The notes under the pieces were generated by a model. The model was not told the origin of the DNA. It saw only the letters and a program-made list of their open reading frames with translations, and did not search any database. A program made the position numbers and the translations under genes. From Eikenella sp963515595 (GTDB taxonomy: Bacteria > Pseudomonadota > Gammaproteobacteria > Burkholderiales > Neisseriaceae): DNA of 27,851 nucleotides. How positions within the stretch are numbered: position 1 is the stretch's first letter; each line of letters opens with the position of its first letter. Positions 1 to 6,916 of this stretch are shown here, one piece after another. The DNA is taken from contig CAUPYH010000019.1 in the NCBI GenBank assembly GCA_963515595.1, positions 1 through 27,851 on the forward strand, written 5' to 3'.

Positions 1-52
1 ACAAATGGTAAAAGATAGTCTAACCTAGTTATCTAGGACAGCCCCAAATATT

Positions 53-64
53 TTCAGACGACCT
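53..64 (-). repeat. Foreign-dialect DNA uptake sequence (AG-mucDUS type)
   Basis: The plus strand reads TTCAGACGACCT, the complement of AGGTCGTCTGAA. From memory of the published DUS dialects, that 12-mer belongs to the Neisseria mucosa group. All other uptake sequences in the window are of the Eikenella type. It ends 15 bases before the first gene's start codon, and the gene's ribosome-binding site follows directly. It may mark DNA acquired from another Neisseriaceae member. Confidence 0.6.
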
Positions 65-79
65 GAAGGAGACATAGCC

Positions 80-550
80 ATGACCGAACCATTCCATATC
101 GCCTATCAACTGCACGATGCAGGCTGGGCAAGCGTTACCGTGAAATATGGCGAAGAAAGCCATCAGCAAGCCGTTTCCTATCTGCATGATTCGCTGAAAG
201 ATTTATGTAATTTAGCACTCGCCCTGCAAAGCGGTGCCAGCATCACCGAGGCGAAAGTCCTGTTTTTAGACGAACCCGGCGAACTGGCCTTGCTGGTATC
301 TGCAGCCGAACAAAGTAACGAAGCCGAAGTGAGGCTGATTTATTCAGACGACTGGTTTTTCAGTTTCAACTTCAATCGCAGTCCACAACAAACCTTATGG
401 CACGGCAAAGTGGCCCGGTATGAATTGGCGGAAAACATCCGTCTGATTTTAGAAGATATTTATCTGAATATCGGCGAAAAAGAATATTTGGAAAGATGGG
501 TAGAACATCCTTTTCCGAAAAAAAGCTACCTGAAACTGTTCCGCCTTTAA
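80..550 (+). CDS. Hypothetical protein, 156 aa, unrecognised
   Basis: I do not recognise the family. The protein is soluble-looking and acidic, with no signal peptide or membrane segment. It opens with a GWASV segment near residue 15 and a SYLHDSLKDL helix near 33, has a DEPGE turn near 64 and an aromatic DDWFFSFNFN strand near 90, and ends in WVEHPFPKKSYLKLF. The ATG is preceded by GAAGGAGAC at good spacing. GC looks close to 50 percent, clearly lower than the housekeeping genes here, and the uptake sequence just upstream is of another dialect, so acquisition is plausible. A 39-codon gene follows 9 bases after the stop. Small single-domain proteins of this size are often immunity proteins of polymorphic toxins, but that is only a guess because no toxin gene is adjacent. 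Confidence 0.75.
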   Translation: MTEPFHIAYQLHDAGWASVTVKYGEESHQQAVSYLHDSLKDLCNLALALQSGASITEAKVLFLDEPGELALLVSAAEQSNEAEVRLIYSDDWFFSFNFNRSPQQTLWHGKVARYELAENIRLILEDIYLNIGEKEYLERWVEHPFPKKSYLKLFRL

Positions 551-559
551 GGAATAGAT

Positions 560-679
560 ATGAACACTTGGCTAATCATCGGCGTCATCGTTTTTTCGAC
601 CATGATTTATCTGTCCTTCCAAAACAGCCGCAGCCGCAAACGCGAGCAGGCTTGGCGGGAAACCGCCATGACATCCTGA
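560..679 (+). CDS. Small membrane-anchored protein, 39 aa, or 5' part of a broken gene
   Basis: ATG at 560 follows AAGGAA (549-554) overlapping the stop region of the previous gene, so the two are probably co-transcribed. The product starts with one hydrophobic segment (residues 4-19, WLIIGVIVFSTMIYLS) followed by a basic, polar tail (NSRSRKREQAWRE), typical of an inner-membrane anchor with a cytoplasmic tail. It stops at 677-679, but coding-like sequence continues in another frame to 797. It may be the N-terminus of a longer protein broken by a frameshift rather than a true small protein. Confidence 0.5.
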   Translation: MNTWLIIGVIVFSTMIYLSFQNSRSRKREQAWRETAMTS

Positions 680-797
680 ACATCGGGGCTTCTCCGACCA
701 AGTGTTCACACTCATCGGCTCGTTCGCCGAGTAAGGCATGGGCGCGGATTTCTGGGTGGAAGAGATTGAGCAAACCGAGCTGGCGGCGGTGTGCTAG
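672..797 (+). pseudogene. Remnant reading frame downstream of the 39-aa gene
   Basis: From 672 the frame reads HPEHRGFSDQVFTLIGSFAE, then a TAA at 732-734, then GMGADFWVEEIEQTELAAVC and a stop at 795-797. The peptide looks like real protein on both sides of the stop. It begins exactly where the preceding 39-codon frame loses coding character. The simplest reading is one gene (560-797) with a frameshift near 670 and a nonsense change at 732. The family is not recognised. Confidence 0.4.
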
Positions 798-800
798 CAT

Positions 801-842
801 TTTTCAGGTAGCCTTTGCTGCACGGTAGAGGCTACCTGAAAA
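801..842. terminator. Inverted DUS pair, probable terminator
   Basis: TTCAGGTAGCCT (803-814) and AGGCTACCTGAA (829-840) form a 12-bp stem, extended by flanking T and A runs, with a 14-base loop. It lies a few bases after the remnant gene's stop. Paired uptake sequences serving as rho-independent terminators are well known in Neisseriaceae. Confidence 0.7.
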
Positions 843-951
843 ACCAATGGGCAACACTCGCAGCACAGGCGTTTTCATCCTTCATTCAATACCGCCGTAA
901 ATTTTCAGGTAGCCTCTAGCGTAGCTTCAATAAAGTCAAAACGAATAAAGT

Positions 952-972
952 AAGTTTCTGCGGAGCGAAAAC
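952..972 (-). repeat. Single dispersed copy of the window's 39-bp repeat core
   Basis: Read on the minus strand, this segment matches the core of the tandem repeat at 9235-9390 at about 18 of 21 positions (shared CGCAGAAACT). It ends immediately before the ATG of the broken gene at 973 and may contribute its GGAG-like ribosome-binding site. Confidence 0.45.
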
Positions 973-1385
973 ATGCAAATCAACACCCTCTCTGCCAATC
1001 CATCGAACACTGCTACAGCCTCTTCGCCAAACTCTCCTACCGCCGCAACGAACTCCTACCCTACAGCCTGCTAGACACTTTCGTCCCAAGCGGCATTAAT
1101 ATCCAACCCTTGCTGGATAACCGGCTGCGCACCGACCCCGAAGCTCTGCTACATTACACTGTCATGGTGTGTCACAGCTACAACTGGGCGCAGCCAGAAT
1201 TTACCGAACCCGAACTGCGACGCTAAATAGAAGATACCGCCTGCCACCAAATCTTCGCCGAGCGGCTACTTACCACCAGCGACGATAGCAACGATTTCAA
1301 CCGACTTACCGAACAGCAACACAACAAACGTTATGCCAAACGCTGGCGCAAAATGCTCGAGATGTTGGAGTATGCCAATAATTGA
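973..1385 (+). pseudogene. Broken gene of unknown family (frameshift plus nonsense)
   Basis: An ATG at 973 after a GGAG-like site starts MQINTLSA. Coding sense then moves to another frame (QSIEHCYSLFAKLSYRRNEL...) within about 25 bases. Loss of one C from a run near 996-999 would explain it. The second frame runs to 1383-1385 but meets an in-frame TAA at 1224-1226, after EFTEPELRR. Restored, the protein would be about 137 aa, mostly helical and without membrane segments, ending AKRWRKMLEMLEYANN. I do not recognise it. It sits beside IS debris in a patch of decaying genes. Confidence 0.6.
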
Positions 1386-1412
1386 ACCATGTATTGATGT
1401 TTTCAGGTATGA

Positions 1413-1670
1413 GAACGGTTTTGGCCAGTTGTCGCCCGGGTTGCCTGTCCGCAGACCAACGGTGAGGAGGAACGGGTTATACATACCCTGATGGAGATGT
1501 GGCATGAGAAACAGTCGCTTGACAGTCCGGAACATCGGCGCCACTTCGTCAATTTCTACAACACGGTAAAGCCGCACCGCGGTTTGAACGGCGATACGCC
1601 GTTTGAGGTCTTGCAGGCTTCTCTCTCAACCTGTGGTGTAAATAACGCGGTTCATTTTCTACACCTTATA
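1413..1670 (+). pseudogene. IS481-type transposase, C-terminal remnant
   Basis: The frame through QTNGEEERVIHTLMEMWHEK and FVNFYNTVKPHRGLNGDTPF is the end of the DDE integrase-core domain of IS481-family transposases. QTNG..ER and the FYN..RPH-like segment are family hallmarks. Only about the last 70 residues remain. The catalytic aspartates and the N-terminal helix-turn-helix are gone, and a few residues seem deleted before FVNFYN. After FEVLQA the frame differs from the intact C-terminus seen at 14879-14947, so it is also frameshifted. Bases 1631-1663 match the same element's outer end at the second site. Confidence 0.75.
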
Positions 1671-1716
1671 TTTATCTCACTTAAGGTTCAGCCACGGCGG
1701 CAAACCCAGCCGCATT

Positions 1717-1725
1717 TGCTATAAT
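1717..1725 (+). promoter_or_regulatory. Extended -10 promoter of prfA
   Basis: TGCTATAAT is a perfect -10 hexamer (1720-1725) with the extended TGn element. No good -35 box is visible, which is usual for extended -10 promoters. Transcription would start near 1732, inside the uptake-sequence hairpin of the prfA leader. Confidence 0.65.
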
Positions 1726-1729
1726 CCTT

Positions 1730-1763
1730 TTCAGGTAGCCTCTATCGATTGAGGCTACCTGAA
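1730..1763. repeat. Inverted DUS pair in the prfA leader
   Basis: TTCAGGTAGCCT (1730-1741) and AGGCTACCTGAA (1752-1763) flank a 10-base loop and lie between the prfA -10 box and its start codon. As a hairpin it could insulate prfA from upstream readthrough, and it overlaps the predicted transcription start. Confidence 0.7.
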
Positions 1764-1783
1764 ATTTGTTTGAAAGATCCCAC

Positions 1784-2860
1784 ATGAAACCATCCGTTCT
1801 AGACAAACTCCAATCCCTCTCCGAGCGGCTCGAAGAAGTAACCGCCCTGCTCAGCACCCCCGAGGCCACTGCCGACATCAACCGCTTCCGCCAGCTCAAC
1901 CAAGAGCACGCTGAGCTCACCCCGGTAGTGGAAGCCTACCGCCAATACCGCCAAGCCGAAAGCGACCTTGCAGACGCTGAAGACATGCTTGCCGACCCCG
2001 AAATGAAAGACTTCGCCGCCGAAGAAATCGAGGCTGCCAAAGCCAAAATCGAAACGCTGGATACCGAGCTGCAAAAACTTTTGCTGCCCAAAGACGAAGA
2101 CGACGGCAAAAACATCTTCCTTGAGGTCCGTGCCGGCACCGGCGGTGACGAAGCCGCCCTATTTGCCGCCGATTTGCTGCGCATGTACACCCGTTATGCC
2201 GAGCGCAACCGCTGGCAGGTCGAAATCGTTTCCGCCAACGAAAGCGATTTAGGCGGCTACAAAGAAGTCATCGCCCGCATCGCCGGCATCGGCGCCTATG
2301 GCCGGCTCAAATTTGAAAGCGGCGGCCACCGCGTGCAGCGCGTACCCGCCACCGAAAGCCAAGGCCGCATCCACACCTCCGCCTGCACCGTGGCCGTAAT
2401 GCCCGAAGCCGACGAACTCGAAGAAATCCAGCTCAACCCCGCTGAACTGCGCATCGACACCTTCCGCGCATCCGGCGCAGGCGGCCAGCACATCAACAAA
2501 ACCGACTCCGCCATCCGCATCACCCACCTGCCCACCGGCATGGTGGTGGAATGCCAAGACGGCCGCAGCCAACACGCCAACAAAGCCCAAGCCATGAAAG
2601 TGCTCGCCGCCCGCCTGAACGACAAGCAAAAACGCGAAGCCCAGGCCAAAGAAGCCGCCGAACGCAAATCCCTCATCGGCAGCGGCGACCGCAGCGAACG
2701 CATCCGTACCTACAACTATCCGCAAGGCCGCGTGACCGACCACCGCATCAACCTCACCCTGCACAAGCTCGACTTCGTGATGGACGGCGACATGGAAGAA
2801 ATCACCAACGCCCTCATCGCCGAACACCAGGCCGAGCTGCTGGCCGCGATGGGGGATTGA
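1784..2860 (+). CDS. prfA: Peptide chain release factor 1
   Basis: Class I release factor that recognises UAA and UAG stop codons and triggers hydrolysis of peptidyl-tRNA on the ribosome. The ATG at 1784 gives 358 aa beginning MKPSVLDKLQSLSERLEEV, which matches the family's usual start; an in-frame start six codons upstream lacks family support. Visible features are the N-terminal coiled-coil helical domain, the PAT tripeptide anticodon (residues 188-190) that marks RF1 rather than RF2, and the GGQ loop (233-235) within SGAGGQHINKTDSAIR. Q235 is normally methylated by PrmC, which is not in this window. The C-terminal helices are complete. An extended -10 promoter lies 60 bases upstream and a DUS hairpin follows the stop. 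Confidence 0.97.
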   Translation: MKPSVLDKLQSLSERLEEVTALLSTPEATADINRFRQLNQEHAELTPVVEAYRQYRQAESDLADAEDMLADPEMKDFAAEEIEAAKAKIETLDTELQKLLLPKDEDDGKNIFLEVRAGTGGDEAALFAADLLRMYTRYAERNRWQVEIVSANESDLGGYKEVIARIAGIGAYGRLKFESGGHRVQRVPATESQGRIHTSACTVAVMPEADELEEIQLNPAELRIDTFRASGAGGQHINKTDSAIRITHLPTGMVVECQDGRSQHANKAQAMKVLAARLNDKQKREAQAKEAAERKSLIGSGDRSERIRTYNYPQGRVTDHRINLTLHKLDFVMDGDMEEITNALIAEHQAELLAAMGD

Positions 2861-2863
2861 TTT

Positions 2864-2898
2864 TTCAGGTAGCCCATACTACCCACAGGCTACCTGAA
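2864..2898. terminator. Inverted DUS pair after prfA
   Basis: A one-mismatch TTCAGGTAGCCC (2864-2875) pairs with AGGCTACCTGAA (2887-2898) across an 11-base loop, right after the prfA stop and before the racemase ribosome-binding site. It is a probable terminator or attenuator. Confidence 0.6.
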
Positions 2899-2920
2899 AC
2901 CCACCCAAAAGAAAGACCGC

Positions 2921-3616
2921 ATGAATACACTCGGCATCATCGGCGGCATGTCGCCCGAAAGTACCGCCGCCTACTACACTCAAATCAACCGCCTCATCAA
3001 TCGGCAAAAAGGCAGCAACCACAGCGCGCCCATCCTGCTCGCCAGCGTGGAATTTCAAGAAATCGTGGATTGCCAGCAGCGCGGCGATTGGCACAAAGCC
3101 GGCGAAATCCTCGCCCAAGCCGCCCGCACTCTGGAGCAGGCCGGCGCAGACGCCGTCCTCCTGGCCACCAACACCATGCACAAAGTTGCCGCCCCGATAC
3201 AGACCGCCATCGGCGTGCCCTTCATGCATATTTTAGACAGCGTGGCCGAACGCATCCACGCACAAGGCATCCGCACCGTCGGCCTGCTCGGCACACGCTT
3301 TACCATGCAGGACGCGTTCTACCGCGAAGGCCTGGCCAAACGCGGCATCCAAACCATCGTGCCGGATGAAGGCGCACAGGCCGAAATCCACCGCATCATT
3401 TTCGAAGAGCTCTGCGTGGGCCACTTTCCCGAAAGCAGCCGCCGCTTCTATGTGCAAACCATCGAACGGCTGGCCGCCCAAGGCGCAGAAGGCATCATCC
3501 TCGGCTGTACCGAAATCGGCCTGTTGGTACGCCCCGAAGACACTGCCGCGCCACTGTTCGACACCACGGAAATCCACGTGCATGCCGCCGCTGAATTTAT
3601 TTTGCAACCCGCCTGA
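2921..3616 (+). CDS. Aspartate/glutamate racemase family protein (YgeA-like)
   Basis: Cofactor-independent amino-acid racemase of the Asp/Glu racemase superfamily, 231 aa, closely resembling Escherichia coli YgeA by segments such as GIIGGMSPEST, VEFQEIVDCQQRGDW, LLGTRFTMQ, IFEELCVG and GCTEIGLL. Two-cysteine racemases carry a Cys at both catalytic positions. Here the first position is Thr83 (ATNTMH) and only the second, Cys196 (GCTE), is a cysteine. That is the one-cysteine arrangement reported for the E. coli L-Asp/Glu-specific enzyme. The likely reaction is interconversion of L- and D-aspartate or glutamate in the cytoplasm, but substrate range cannot be read from sequence. ATG at 2921 follows AAAGAAAG. 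It has its own DUS hairpins on both sides. Confidence 0.9.
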   Translation: MNTLGIIGGMSPESTAAYYTQINRLINRQKGSNHSAPILLASVEFQEIVDCQQRGDWHKAGEILAQAARTLEQAGADAVLLATNTMHKVAAPIQTAIGVPFMHILDSVAERIHAQGIRTVGLLGTRFTMQDAFYREGLAKRGIQTIVPDEGAQAEIHRIIFEELCVGHFPESSRRFYVQTIERLAAQGAEGIILGCTEIGLLVRPEDTAAPLFDTTEIHVHAAAEFILQPA

Positions 3617-3669
3617 CCTACATTGTGATTTTCAGGTAGCCTGCCCCCATCCATACGAGGTTAGCCATT

Positions 3670-4638
3670 ATGCCAACATTGCCTGCCAACCTAATTTCGC
3701 TCCTCCAATCCGCCCGCGTGCTGGTAGTGGGCGATACCATGCTCGACCGCTACTGGTTTGGCGAGGTGGAGCGCATTTCCCCCGAAGCCCCCGTACCCGT
3801 AGCCAAAATCGAACGCATGGATCAGCGTGCCGGCGGTGCCGGTAACGTGGCACGCAACATCGCGGCCCTGGGCGGGCAGGCAGCCTTGCTGTCGGTGGTT
3901 GGCCAAGACGAGGCTGCCAACGAACTGGAAAAAATCGTTCAAAGCAATGGCGTACAAACCTTTTTAGAACGCGATGAAACCATCGACACTACCGTAAAAC
4001 TTCGTGTGCTCTCGCGCAATCAGCAGCTTTTGCGCATTGATTTTGAAGAAAAACCCAGCCAAGACGTACTGGATCGGCTCAACCGCCGTTTCCGCAGCCT
4101 GTTGCCGGATTATGATGCCGTTATCCTTTCCGACTACCGCAAAGGCTGCCTGTTTCAGGTAGCCGATATGATTGATTTCGCCCGCGAGCACAACAAACCT
4201 GTGTTGATCGACCCCAAAGGCGACGACTACGAAAAATACGCCGGCGCCTACCTCATCACCCCCAATCGCAACGAACTGCGCCAAGTGGTCGGCTCGTGGG
4301 GCAACGAAGCCGAGCTCACCGAAAAAGCCGAAGCCCTGCGCCGCCACCTGCAATTAAACGCCATCCTGCTCACCCGAAGCGAAGAAGGCATGAGCCTGTA
4401 TGAGCCCGACCACATCAGCCACCAGCCCACCCGCGCGCAGGAAGTGTTCGACGTATCCGGCGCCGGCGACACCGTCATCGCCACCGTAGGCCTCGGCCTG
4501 GCCGCCGGGCTGGATTTGCGCCAAGCCATGCACATCGCCAACGCTGCCGCCGGTGTGGTGGTGGCCAAACTCGGCACCGCCGTGTGCAGCCAGGCCGAAC
4601 TGCTCGCCGCCTTGCAGCAAGATGTCGAGGCAGGCTAA
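3670..4638 (+). CDS. hldA: D-glycero-beta-D-manno-heptose-7-phosphate kinase
   Basis: PfkB/ribokinase-family kinase that phosphorylates D-glycero-D-manno-heptose 7-phosphate at C1 on the route to ADP-heptose for the lipooligosaccharide inner core. The 322 residues equal the kinase half of E. coli HldE; the adenylyltransferase half is absent, so the enzyme is monofunctional and a separate hldC is expected elsewhere. Visible motifs are the N-terminal VVGDTMLDRYWFGEVERISPEAPVPV, the RAGGAGNVARNIAALGG loop near residue 54, LIDPKGDDYEKYAGA, and the catalytic signature VSGAGDT with Asp267 as base. An uptake-sequence-like stretch at 4153-4164 encodes FQVA inside the protein. ATG at 3670 follows GAGGTT. 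A single DUS (3631-3642) lies in the leader. Confidence 0.93.
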   Translation: MPTLPANLISLLQSARVLVVGDTMLDRYWFGEVERISPEAPVPVAKIERMDQRAGGAGNVARNIAALGGQAALLSVVGQDEAANELEKIVQSNGVQTFLERDETIDTTVKLRVLSRNQQLLRIDFEEKPSQDVLDRLNRRFRSLLPDYDAVILSDYRKGCLFQVADMIDFAREHNKPVLIDPKGDDYEKYAGAYLITPNRNELRQVVGSWGNEAELTEKAEALRRHLQLNAILLTRSEEGMSLYEPDHISHQPTRAQEVFDVSGAGDTVIATVGLGLAAGLDLRQAMHIANAAAGVVVAKLGTAVCSQAELLAALQQDVEAG

Positions 4639-4660
4639 AGCCCAGCCACACTCTATACAC

Positions 4661-4701
4661 AGGCTACCTGAAATTTTGTTCCACCCATTTTCAGGTAGCC
4701 T
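4661..4701. terminator. Inverted DUS pair after hldA
   Basis: AGGCTACCTGAA (4661-4672) and TTCAGGTAGCCT (4690-4701) form a 12-bp stem with a 17-base loop, followed by TTTCTT. It is placed between hldA and the parE promoter. Confidence 0.7.
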
Positions 4702-4754
4702 GTTTCTTGCAAGCCCGGTACAGCTTGGATAGCCATAAATCGCCAATCCTAATA

Positions 4755-4763
4755 TGCTAAAAT
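4755..4763 (+). promoter_or_regulatory. Extended -10 promoter of parE
   Basis: TGCTAAAAT is an extended -10 element (hexamer TAAAAT at 4758-4763). Predicted transcription start is near 4770, leaving about 22 bases to the ATG at 4792. No convincing -35 box is seen. Confidence 0.5.
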
Positions 4764-4791
4764 AGGCCGGATTTAAAACGTGAACACACCC

Positions 4792-6765
4792 ATGACCAAG
4801 CATTACTCAGAAAGCAGCATCAAAATCCTCAAAGGCCTGGAGCCGGTGAAAGAACGCCCCGGCATGTACACCCGTACCGACAGCCCCACCCACATCTGCC
4901 AAGAAGCCATCGACAACGCTGCCGACGAAGCGCTGGGCGGCTTCGCCAGCCGCATCGATGTGGAAATCCATGAAGACGGCTCGCTTTCCGTATCCGACAA
5001 CGGGCGCGGTATCCCTGTTGGCCTGCATCCTGAAGAAAACGTGCCCGTGGTCGAGCTGGTGTTCACCCGCCTGCATGCCGGCGGCAAATTCAACAAAACC
5101 AGCGGCGACGGCGCTTATGCCTTCTCCGGCGGCCTGCACGGCGTGGGCGTATCCGTAACCAACGCCCTCTCCCGCCGCCTCGAAGTGGCCGTGCGCCGCG
5201 AAGGGCGCGAATACCGCATCGCCTTTGCCGGCGGCGACGTGGTCGAGCCCTTGGCCGAAACCGGCAAATGCCCCGCCAAAGACAGCGGTACCACCCTGCG
5301 CATCTGGCCCGATGCCCACTATTTCGAAAGCCCCAACTACGACATCGCCGAAATCGAACGCCTGCTGCGCGCCAAAGCCGTGCTGCTGCCCGGCGTAACC
5401 GTTACCCTCACCCGCCGGCGCAACGGCCTGCCCGAAACCCAAACCTGGCACTACCCCGACGGCCTGGAAGGCTACCTGAAAACCCTGCTGGCCGAGCAGG
5501 AAAACACCCTGCCCCTGCTTACGCTGCAAAACCACGTTTCAGGTAGCCACCATGGCGATTTTGCCGATGGCGAAGGCGTATCCTGTGCCCTCACCTGGCT
5601 GGAAGAAGGCCGCATCACCACCGAAAGCTATGTCAACCTCATCCCCACCCCCGCCGGCGGCACCCACGAAGCCGGGCTCAAACAAGCCCTGTTCAACGCC
5701 GTATCCAACTTCATCACCCACCACAACCTTTTGCCGCGCGGCGTGAAAATCCAAAGCGACGACGTATTCAACCGCGTCGCCTTCGTGCTTTCCGTGCGCA
5801 TGCTCGATCCGCAATTCCAAGGCCAAACCAAAGACAAACTCACCAACCGCGACGCGCTCAAACTCGTGGCCGCCCTCGCCGGCGACCCCGTCGAATTGTG
5901 GCTCAACCAAAACCTCGAAGCCGGCAAGAAAATTGCCGAGCTCGCCATCAAACAAGCCCAAGAGCGCATGCGTTCGGTGAAGAAAATCGAAAAACGCAAA
6001 GGCAGCGGCATTTCCGTGCTGCCCGGCAAGCTCACCGACTGCGAAAGCGAAGACATCCGCGAAAACGAGCTTTTCCTGGTGGAAGGCGACTCTGCCGGCG
6101 GCTCCGCCAAACTCGCCCGCGACCGCAACACCCAAGCCATCCTGCCCCTGCGCGGCAAAGTGCTCAACAGCTTCGAAGTGCACCGCGACCAACTCTTCGC
6201 CAACACCGAAATCCACGACATTTCCGTGGCCATCGGCGTAGACCCGCATGGCGAAGGCGATAATCCCGACCTCTCCGGCCTGCGCTACGGCAAAATCGCC
6301 ATTCTTTCCGATGCCGACGTCGACGGCTCGCACATCCAAGTGCTGCTGCTCACCCTCTTCTACCGCCACTTCCCCGAACTCATCCGGCGCGGCCACATCT
6401 ACGTTGCCCAACCGCCACTGTTCCGCGTGGACGTAGCCGCCCAAGGCAGGAAAAAAAACGCCCGCAAATTCTACGCCCTCGACCAAGCCGAGCTCGAAGG
6501 TATCCTGGAAAAACTGCGCAAAGAAGGCCTGCGCGAAAACCAATATTCCATCAGCCGCTTCAAAGGCCTGGGCGAAATGAACCCCGACCAGCTCAAAGAC
6601 ACCACCATGCACCCCGACACCCGCCGCCTGCTGCGCGTACACATCCCCGAACACAGCAGCGAACCCACCCGTGAAGTGTTCGTCAAACTCATGGGCAAAG
6701 GCGAATCCGCCCAGCGCCGCAGCTGGATGGAAGCCGAAGGCGACAAAGCCGAGCTGGATATTTAG
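4792..6765 (+). CDS. parE: DNA topoisomerase IV subunit B
   Basis: ATPase subunit of topoisomerase IV, which with ParC decatenates daughter chromosomes. The GHKL ATPase domain shows QEAIDNAADEALGG (Glu38), SDNGRGIP (69-74) and the ATP lid GGLHGVGVSVTNALS. The TOPRIM domain shows EGDSAGG starting at Glu431 and DADVDGSH with Asp507, Asp509 and Asp511 as metal ligands. The C-terminal PLFR and RFKGLGEMNPDQL segments are present. The ATG at 4792 gives 657 aa; a GTG four codons upstream (4780) is possible but would be almost leaderless from the predicted promoter. An exact DUS (5469-5480, encoding GYLK) and a one-mismatch inverted copy (5538-5549) lie within the gene in a weakly conserved part of the ATPase/transducer region. 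ParC is not in the window. Confidence 0.96.
   Translation: MTKHYSESSIKILKGLEPVKERPGMYTRTDSPTHICQEAIDNAADEALGGFASRIDVEIHEDGSLSVSDNGRGIPVGLHPEENVPVVELVFTRLHAGGKFNKTSGDGAYAFSGGLHGVGVSVTNALSRRLEVAVRREGREYRIAFAGGDVVEPLAETGKCPAKDSGTTLRIWPDAHYFESPNYDIAEIERLLRAKAVLLPGVTVTLTRRRNGLPETQTWHYPDGLEGYLKTLLAEQENTLPLLTLQNHVSGSHHGDFADGEGVSCALTWLEEGRITTESYVNLIPTPAGGTHEAGLKQALFNAVSNFITHHNLLPRGVKIQSDDVFNRVAFVLSVRMLDPQFQGQTKDKLTNRDALKLVAALAGDPVELWLNQNLEAGKKIAELAIKQAQERMRSVKKIEKRKGSGISVLPGKLTDCESEDIRENELFLVEGDSAGGSAKLARDRNTQAILPLRGKVLNSFEVHRDQLFANTEIHDISVAIGVDPHGEGDNPDLSGLRYGKIAILSDADVDGSHIQVLLLTLFYRHFPELIRRGHIYVAQPPLFRVDVAAQGRKKNARKFYALDQAELEGILEKLRKEGLRENQYSISRFKGLGEMNPDQLKDTTMHPDTRRLLRVHIPEHSSEPTREVFVKLMGKGESAQRRSWMEAEGDKAELDI
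5469..5549. repeat. Inverted DUS pair inside parE
   Basis: AGGCTACCTGAA (5469-5480) encodes GYLK, and TTCAGGTAGCCA (5538-5549) encodes the VSGSH segment. They face each other 57 bases apart inside the open frame. Uptake sequences within coding regions are less common than those at gene ends, and an inverted pair inside one gene is unusual. Confidence 0.7.
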
Positions 6766-6777
6766 AACCATAAACAA

Positions 6778-6814
6778 AGGCTACCTGAGACATTGCTTGC
6801 TTTTCAGGTAGCCT
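6778..6814. terminator. Inverted DUS pair after parE
   Basis: AGGCTACCTGAG (one mismatch, 6778-6789) and TTCAGGTAGCCT (6803-6814), followed by TTTCATT, form a hairpin with a 13-base loop just after the parE stop. Confidence 0.7.
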
Positions 6815-6896
6815 TTCATTCCATCTCAAATTTAAATTAATCATATAAACATCATTAAGTTACACCTATTTTCTAGCCATAAAACCACCGGCAGGC

Positions 6897-6902
6897 TATA
6901 AT
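6897..6902 (+). promoter_or_regulatory. -10 box of the sspA promoter
   Basis: A perfect TATAAT lies 64 bases before the sspA start. The -35 region is AT-containing but has no good TTGACA match. The leader downstream includes a GC-rich hairpin at 6917-6941. Confidence 0.55.
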
Positions 6903-6916
6903 ACGCGGCTGGCATA

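Noticed and set aside
80..679. Toxin-antitoxin or immunity pair (156-aa and 39-aa genes)
   Set aside because: Apart from size and adjacency, no toxin or antitoxin motif is visible, and the second gene seems to be the start of a broken frame.
1766..1783. Six-codon N-terminal extension of prfA
   Set aside because: Release factor 1 proteins start at MKPS, which corresponds to 1784; the extension has no family support.
2249..2827. A 192-codon frame opposite prfA
   Set aside because: Antisense shadow rich in Gly, Ala, Val and Phe; prfA is unambiguous.
5539..6777. A 412-codon open frame opposite parE
   Set aside because: It is a mirror of the GC-rich codon pattern of parE, with low-complexity Val/Gly/Ala/Phe composition and no motifs.
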